A stretch of DNA of 64,000 nt from positions 682,001 to 746,000 of the forward strand of contig NW_023501044.1 of the NCBI RefSeq assembly GCF_014066305.1. Direction: 5' to 3'. A model generated the notes under the pieces. The model ran no database searches. It saw only the letters and a program-made list of their open reading frames with translations, and was not told where the DNA came from. Both the position numbers and the translations under genes were made by a program. Shown here piece by piece: positions 57,901 to 64,000 of this stretch. The DNA is from Letharia columbiana (taxonomy: Eukaryota > Ascomycota > Lecanoromycetes > Lecanorales > Parmeliaceae). Numbering within the stretch: the stretch's first letter is position 1; every line of letters starts with the position of its first letter.

Positions 57901-58467
57901 TAATTATATATTCGAAATTTATAATGATTTTAAAATGAAAGAGAAGAGAGTTGCGTTATTTCTCTCGAATCTTTAATATTATAAACATTAAGTGAAGGAG
58001 AGAATAGAAAAATTTCTTATAATACCTTTTATGAGGCTTTACTGCAAATTCGAAAAATGGTGTTTTGAAATTTTTTTTTTTTTTTATTAGTATTTTACAA
58101 GGACTTTTTTCCTTGATTTATAGATCGTTTAGGCTATCGTAAAAACCATAGATAGTCTAAATATCGTTCTTTTAAATGCTTTTACTTCGCTTAGAGGATT
58201 CGTTATATAAGTTATTAAATTAAGTAGCGATTTCTTTAAATTTGCTAGTCGTATAAATAAACTAATTTAGTAATTACTTTATCCCTCTAACTGGTTATAA
58301 GACCATTACGCTATCTCGATAGATGCTCTTTATAATATATTATCTATATAATAGATTTACTTAGAAATACGATAACTTAACTTAGTATCTTACTAAAGCC
58401 CCTATTAATAGATTTCTTAAATTCGTCTATTAATTTAAATATAGTAAGTGAGATAATCTAGTTATAG
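51925..58467 (-). pseudogene. gag-pol relic of Gypsy 2
   Basis: Minus-strand pol is readable through stops. RT lies at about 55350-54650, including the LRFYMDY block just upstream of KRNRYLISLIDKIL, and RNase H at about 54600-54230. Integrase-like and gag regions are not resolved in detail (gag side about 56000-58200). The plus-strand open frame at 52566-52814 is a chance frame in this relic. Confidence 0.75.
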
Positions 58468-58651
58468 TATTAGAATCGATATAGATATAGTATTAATATA
58501 GATATATTAAATAAGATAACTAGATATCGAATAACTATATAGATAGAAGATATTAGATAATAGTAGATATCTCTACTAAGACACGCTAGGCCCTAATAGG
58601 CCATAGGGCTAAATGATATATTAAGGGAGATATAGAGGTACGCTCGTAACA
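58468..58651 (-). repeat. Right LTR of Gypsy 2 (5' LTR of the element)
   Basis: 184 bp, TATTAGAATCGATATAG to GTACGCTCGTAACA. The CA end is preserved here; otherwise more A/T changes than the left copy in its central part. Confidence 0.88.
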
Positions 58652-58656
58652 CTTTA

Positions 58657-59125
58657 TACTCTTATAATAAGAATATCGTTCGTAAATTTAATAGTTAAGT
58701 ACTCGATAAGTTACTATATTAAACTAAGAGTCGTATTATAGAATTTAATAGTATATTTAATAGTAGAACTAATCTCTAAGAAATATTAAAACTTCGAGAT
58801 ATATAAAGTAGATCTATATTCGTTAAGTCTCTAAGATATATAAGATATATTATTAAAATTAAACTCTAAAAGAAACTCTAATATAATATATATAATATCG
58901 ACGTCTTAGCGTAAGTAGCGTTAAGGTCTATAACGTATTAGATCTAATAATTATCTTCTCTTCTAGACTCTAATCTCTTAGACGCCTAAGTAAAAATAGA
59001 ATACTTATTAAAAAATCCTTTAAACTCTAATAGAAAAATAAGAGAAAAGAGTTAATCTATTAAGATTATAATATTATTTTAATAACGCGATAGAATTAAC
59101 TCTTACGCGCCGTAGGCGCGTTATT
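58657..59125 (+). mobile_element. Helitron, probable right continuation
   Basis: The sequence after the right CTTTA target copy continues the Helitron helicase side interrupted at 51727, with helicase-like text VDLYSLSL*DI*DILLKLN (about 58805-58865). The right limit is uncertain. A GC-rich hairpin at 59105-59121 could mark the Helitron 3' end, but no CTRR end follows in recognisable form. Confidence 0.45.
59105..59121. repeat. GC-rich hairpin ACGCGCC-GTA-GGCGCGT
   Basis: A perfect 7-bp stem with a 3-base loop, within a wider AATAACGCG...CGCGTTATT inverted repeat (59081-59089, 59117-59125). It is conspicuous in sequence that otherwise has almost no GC runs. Confidence 0.7.
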
Positions 59126-61499
59126 AATATATTATATAATAATATTAATACTATCTTCGAGAATAATATCGCTTTTATAATATTAATTAATAATAATCTA
59201 TAGTAAGTTAATACGCTTAATATTAACGTTTTTATAGCGCTAGTTAATAGCCTCTATAGCGAATAATATTAGATTTAAAAATTTATAATAAAATCTTAAA
59301 AATCTTAATAAATAAAAGAAGAGAGAAGAGTTTTTTTATAGATAACGTTATTTTTATAATATATTACGTTTATAGCGAAGTAACGTAATAATAATCTTTA
59401 TTATAGAAATTCGAAAGAAAGTAATTAATAGAGCGACGCGTTCGCGATAATATTCTTAATTATTAATTAATAATAATAGTAGAAATAATAATAATAGTTA
59501 GACGACGCGGTCTTATAGATAATAGCAAAATATTATTATATCGCTACTATCTATATTATTAGATACTATTTACTAATAATAGCGCTATAATAAAGAATAT
59601 AAAAATCTCTTTTAAATTATTTATTTTTATTCTTTATAACTTCTAATATCTCTCTTATAAGTACTTACTTTAACGTTATAATATTAATATTAATATTAAT
59701 ATAAATATAATATATCTTATTATATTAGTAATCTACTTCTCTTTATTATAAATATCTTATTATTATTAATCGCGTTAATATATAAACTAATAATTTTATA
59801 ATATTCTTTTTTAATAATAATAATAACTTTAATAGTAAGTATATAGTCGTCTTATAGACGCGACTACTAACTCTTAACTATTTCTATTATTATCGCTTTA
59901 TATATATATCTATTAATAAATTCTAATATCTAATTTATTATATAGAACTTACTTTTATTAAGATAATAATTTATATATTTAAGATAAGTCTCTTCTTTAT
60001 AATAATTATAAGATCGAAAAGACGCGATATTAATCGCTATATTAAAATCTCTCTATATCTTTAAATATAGATAAGAAAATTAATATAACGCTATCATCGC
60101 GTTAAATAATCTTAAAAGCTATCTTATTAACGAATTAAGCTTAATAAAAAGATTATTTAATAATATAAATTATAGAAATATATAATAATAATAACTTTCG
60201 ATTATCTTTATTATAATTATAGATCTTTAAGACTAGCTTATAGCGATATATAAGCGTATAAAGAAATTAAAGAAAATAAATAAGTTATTAAAGAAGAAGC
60301 TTAAGAGCCTTTATCGATATATAACGAATATCGATAAATATTAATACGAAGATTATACTTTAATTATCTTCTTATTAAAGAATTAAATTAATAAATTTAA
60401 CTTAAGATCTAATACTAAGATAGCGAAGAATATTTAAATAATAATCTTTTTTTTAATAATAGCGCTAGCGTAAGATTTTTAGATAGTTCTTTAATAGCTA
60501 TTTTAGATAAAAATATATTTATATTAATAGTATATATTTTAATATAATAAATTTTTTTTATAGTAGAGTTTAATAGATAATTAAATAATATAATTATTTT
60601 ATTAATTTATATTTTAATAGTAGTAAGTATAGAGAAGTATACGCGTAGTATAAGTATTATCTAGAAATATATCTAATCTAATTAATAATTATATCTTATT
60701 TTATTATCGTCTTTACTTACTTATTATTAATTTATATAATTAATTAAGCTCTTTAATAATAAGAGACTTATTATTTATTACTTAATACTTTCGCTTATTA
60801 TTTATTTATTTATAGATTTAAATTAGCTCGTTAATATTAATAAGTTTATTATCTAATAGTTATTAATTATACTCTTTATCTTAATTAATTTATTTAACTT
60901 TATATTAAGATATCTTTCTTATATTTAATCTTATTAATAATTTCTTTAATCTTTTAAAGCTTATTATTATTAATAAGATTAAGAGTTTATATAAAGACTT
61001 TCGCTATATTATTATAATCGCGAAGATAATAAAACTTAAATAACGATATATAAAAGATATTATAAATTTTATATATCGAGAATAGAAGTAGATAATATAT
61101 CTACGCCTCTATCTTATCTATAATTTAAAATAATTTTATAAATTTATAAGATAACTTCTTATTTAGATATTTTTACTTTAGATTCTTAATCGCTAATATT
61201 ATTAAATTATCTATCTTATAGCTTTAAGATTAATATATTTTATTATAATATTTAAATTAAGTTATAATCGCGCTATAAAAACGCTTTATTATCTTATTTC
61301 TTAATACTTATAACTTCTTTATTCTATTATTTATAGCGAATATCTCTCTCTTAATAAAGTTATTCTTAATCTTTTAATAAATTTTAGAATAATATTTATA
61401 TATTAGAAAGAATAATATTATTTTAATAAAGAAATATTAATTATTTATATAAGCGAACTCTATTATTAATAGTTATTTTATTTAAATATTTTATTTATT
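59126..61499. other. RIP-degraded AT-rich sequence, unassigned
   Basis: Very high AT with TTA/TAA runs and no open frame. It probably includes the 3' part and downstream LTR of the Gypsy 3 element to the right, but I found no LTR pair or ends. Confidence 0.4.
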
Positions 61500-64000
61500 A
61501 TTAGCGAATATATATAAAAAGTATTTTAGTATCTAATTTTATCGCTTAATCTATTTATCGATTTATAAATAAAAGACGATATTTAGATATCGCTTAATTT
61601 TAAAATAAAAGTAAATAACGAATTAGAAGCTATTAATAAATATAGAGTCTCTATTATTAATAATATTATTTAATATATTATAGCGATATACTATTTTAAA
61701 ATAAAATACTTTTATTAGCTAAGCGATATCGATTATAATAAATATAGAAATATATCTTATTATTTTTATAAATTAATTTATTATAATTAGAATAGTATTA
61801 TAAATAATATTCTTATACTTACTCGCTAATAAGTCAATAATAAAGTTTATAGAAATTTTCTTTTATAATTTAATAGCGATAAAAAGCGAGCTTAATTCGC
61901 TATATAGACGATATCGCGAAGCTTTAATTTCGCTAATAAATATTATATATCTTAATATAATCGATAATTTACTTTAGACTTTTATTTTAATAATATTTAT
62001 AAATAAATAGTTTATATATCTTTATAGCGTTAAAGTATTTTAATAATAAATTATTATAATATTTACTAATAAGCTCTTTTCTTAAAATCTTATTTTTAGA
62101 AATATAAAGGCGATTATTATATCTTAATAGTTTCTTAAAATCTAAGATTTATATTTAATTATATACGTGACGCTTAATCACTAACTTATTAATATTAATT
62201 TAAAAAGAGTTTATTTAATTATTATAGACTTATAAATCTTAAATTAATATTTTTATTAATCTTTAAAATACGTTATAAGTAATCTCTTATATAATCTTAG
62301 ACTTTCTTTTAGAAATAATTATCTAAATATTAATAATATAAAATATAAACGCTATTATCGCTATAATCTTCTTATTTCTTTATAATTACTTATCGCTAAT
62401 TTAAAGTATAAATTTATTCTATAATATTAATAGTAGTTTAATATTTAATAAGCGAAGTTTTTTTATAATTAAAGCGTCGCGATAGCGAGTTAATAGAGTT
62501 TAATTTATCTATTTAATAAAAAATCTTAAAGTTATAAATAGCTAACTTTAGCGTTTAACGAGTTTATCTAAAGTTTAATTTCTTCTACTTTATAAAGTCT
62601 TTAAGATTATTATAATTTATTAGAATCTTAATATAAAACGTATTATCTTCTAGATAGTAATATTATTATTTTATAAATACTATAATAACAAGTAGCTCTT
62701 AATTATAAATCTTATAATTTTACTTTATAGAAATTATTTTTCTAAATTAGAATATTATTAATTATTAATAATTATTTCTTATTTAATTATAAAAGTATAA
62801 TTTTTATATTAAAGTTAAAAGCGTTAATTTTAAGATATAGCTTTAAATTTAAATTATAATAATATAGAAATAGCGCGATTATAAAAGTACTTTAAAGCTA
62901 TTAAAACGCTAGCTTAGCGCTATCTATTTACTCTAATAATTTAAATTTCTTATTATTTTTATTTTCTTTAAGTAAGTTAATAAATAATATTATTATACTA
63001 AAATAGTTATAGATAAATTATTAATAGAAATTAATAAAGTCTAAAAAGACTTATATATTTTAATAATTTTTTAATTTTAGCTACTTCTTAATAATAGCGA
63101 TATATTTTTAATTTATTATAATATCTTCGATAAATATAATAAACTCTAGAAACTTAACTTATTTAATATAGAATTAATATTTTTTTAGATTAGCGTATAG
63201 TTAAAACTAGTATAAACGCTTAAGTACTTATTTAATATATTATTAATACTTCGCTAAATTAATATTATAAATTAGAATATTATTTAAATATATTATATAT
63301 ATTATATTTATTAGACTTATAAAAGCTCTATTAATATATATTTAAAAAGTTATTAATATATTAGCGAGTTTAAAAGATATAATTAAATATTCGAAGTAGT
63401 TATAGTAACTACGAAACGCTATTTTTTACTTATTATCTTCTTTAATTTAAATTTAATAATAGATATTCTTAAGATTTAGCTTTATAAAGACTTTAATCTT
63501 ATATAAGCGATTTAGAGTCTTAATAATTAGAGATAGCGAGTATCGATTTTTAATAGTTATTATATTTAGACTCTCGATAATTAACGTATAAAAATAAAGC
63601 CTCTTTATTCTTTTTAAGAAATAAAAAGAATTAATATTTCGACTAAGAAAGTTAAATAATAAATTTAATTTTTCTAAAGAAAGTTCTTTAAATAGCGTTA
63701 TAGCTTCGCTAACTTTATTTAAGATAGATTATATAAAAGATTATATAGCGACTTTTTATCGCTTTTAATCTTAATAATATAATCTCTCTACTTAAGCGTA
63801 AATAAGATCTCTACTTTTTTATTAAAAAAAATATTATTAAACTCTAATAACTTCTAAGAAAGCTTTAGATTACGCTTATTTTTTTAATTCGCTTTACGCT
63901 ATCGCGATATATATAATTATAAATATATTTAACTTTTATTTAATAATTTAAATAAATTTAATTAATTTTTTAATTTATAATTTATTAGCGTTAACTTTAA
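61500..64000 (-). mobile_element. Third Ty3/Gypsy element (Gypsy 3), partial, runs off the window
   Basis: Minus-strand pol in the order expected for leftward transcription. Reverse transcriptase lies at about 63600-63170, with LNRLYKIKVFIKLNLKNIYY, then YNYFEYLIISFKLANILITF and a YINRAF block. The RT/RNase H junction is at about 62990-62800 (FYNRAISILL on the family line). Integrase is at about 62150-61600, with KDI...TIYL and a recognisable SLLNYKRKFL...DLLTSK-like region. Motif spacing differs from Gypsy 1 and 2, so this is a separate lineage. Stops interrupt all frames; gag lies beyond 64000. Confidence 0.75.

Larger units (their letters stand above)
51728..58651 (-). mobile_element. Complete Ty3/Gypsy LTR retrotransposon (Gypsy 2), RIP-degraded
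   Basis: 6924 bp between LTRs 51728-51910 and 58468-58651. It is flanked by a perfect 5-bp target duplication CTTTA (51723-51727 and 58652-58656). A run of C next to the left LTR (51914-51920) is the polypurine tract of a minus-strand element. Read on the minus strand, reverse transcriptase text includes KYLTRLDIIVVFNKL (about 55190-55150), NDILFKYLNDF (about 55030-55000) and NNILIYSRLRKKYV (about 54990-54950). RNase H includes IKIFTDYKDLIYFTKERDL (about 54360-54300) and ARYLDILFEFNIKIIYRLRP (about 54295-54235). Integrase is expected below 54.2 kb. The element lies within the Helitron helicase. All frames are interrupted. Confidence 0.9.

Noticed and set aside
58240..58330. tRNA-like minus-strand text with GGTCTTATAACC
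   Set aside because: No acceptor stem, no B-box-like GGTTCRANNCC sequence, and it lies within RIP-mutated Gypsy 2 leader sequence.
1..64000. CRISPR arrays, rRNA genes, bacterial-type operons
   Set aside because: None seen. Tandem repeats present are transposon or coding repeats, and the gene structures are eukaryotic.

Overview
The window looks like a filamentous ascomycete (Pezizomycotina) chromosome segment with a two-compartment layout. Gene-bearing stretches of balanced composition with short 48-100 nt introns (GT...CTRAY...AG) alternate with very AT-rich, TA-rich blocks in which every transposon reading frame is broken by stop codons. This is the picture left by repeat-induced point mutation (RIP). 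The class Leotiomycetes is possible, but I cannot fix the species.

Gene islands. (1) 0.5-7.15 kb, minus strand: an Argonaute with an RG-rich N-terminus, carrying two apparent frameshifts, and a mitochondrial phosphatidylserine decarboxylase (PSD1-like) whose start codon lies only 26 bp from an LTR remnant. (2) 26.5-46.1 kb: a HERP/Usa1-like ubiquitin-domain membrane protein, a CAS1-type polysaccharide O-acetyltransferase, a six-exon histidine phosphatase that I reconstructed by splicing, the ER Hsp70 co-chaperone Lhs1, a small unknown protein, D-arabinono-1,4-lactone oxidase (Alo1), an M24 Xaa-Pro peptidase and an Ssh4/Ear1-type Rsp5 adaptor. These are housekeeping, secretory and sorting functions, not an obvious metabolic cluster. 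Two divergent pairs share short promoters (33.77-34.14 kb and 44.06-44.43 kb).

Transposon blocks. (a) 7.17-15.26 kb: a plus-strand Ty3/Gypsy element whose integrase is split by a 629-bp TA-flanked MITE. (b) 15.4-26.3 kb: a dense mosaic. It holds copies of a roughly 600-bp repeat family, a 2.33-kb non-autonomous LTR element containing a 666-bp terminal-inverted-repeat insert, a Tc1/mariner element, a second MITE copy, and an inverted pair of Helitron-5'-like plus tandem-repeat sequences. It ends in about 0.7 kb of A/C homopolymers that is probably an assembly artefact. (c) 46.65-64 kb: a plus-strand Helitron with Rep, PIF1 helicase and one recognisable intron. It is interrupted by a complete minus-strand Gypsy element (LTRs 51728-51910 and 58468-58651, perfect target duplication CTTTA), and is followed by a third Gypsy element of another family that runs off the right edge.

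No new defence or metabolic system is evident. The most notable points are the TE abutting PSD1, the Argonaute frameshifts beside heavily RIP-mutated DNA, several well-resolved nested insertions, and low-RIP islands inside mutated elements. Exon limits come from reading splice signals by eye. Transposon domain calls rest on motifs that remain visible through stop codons.
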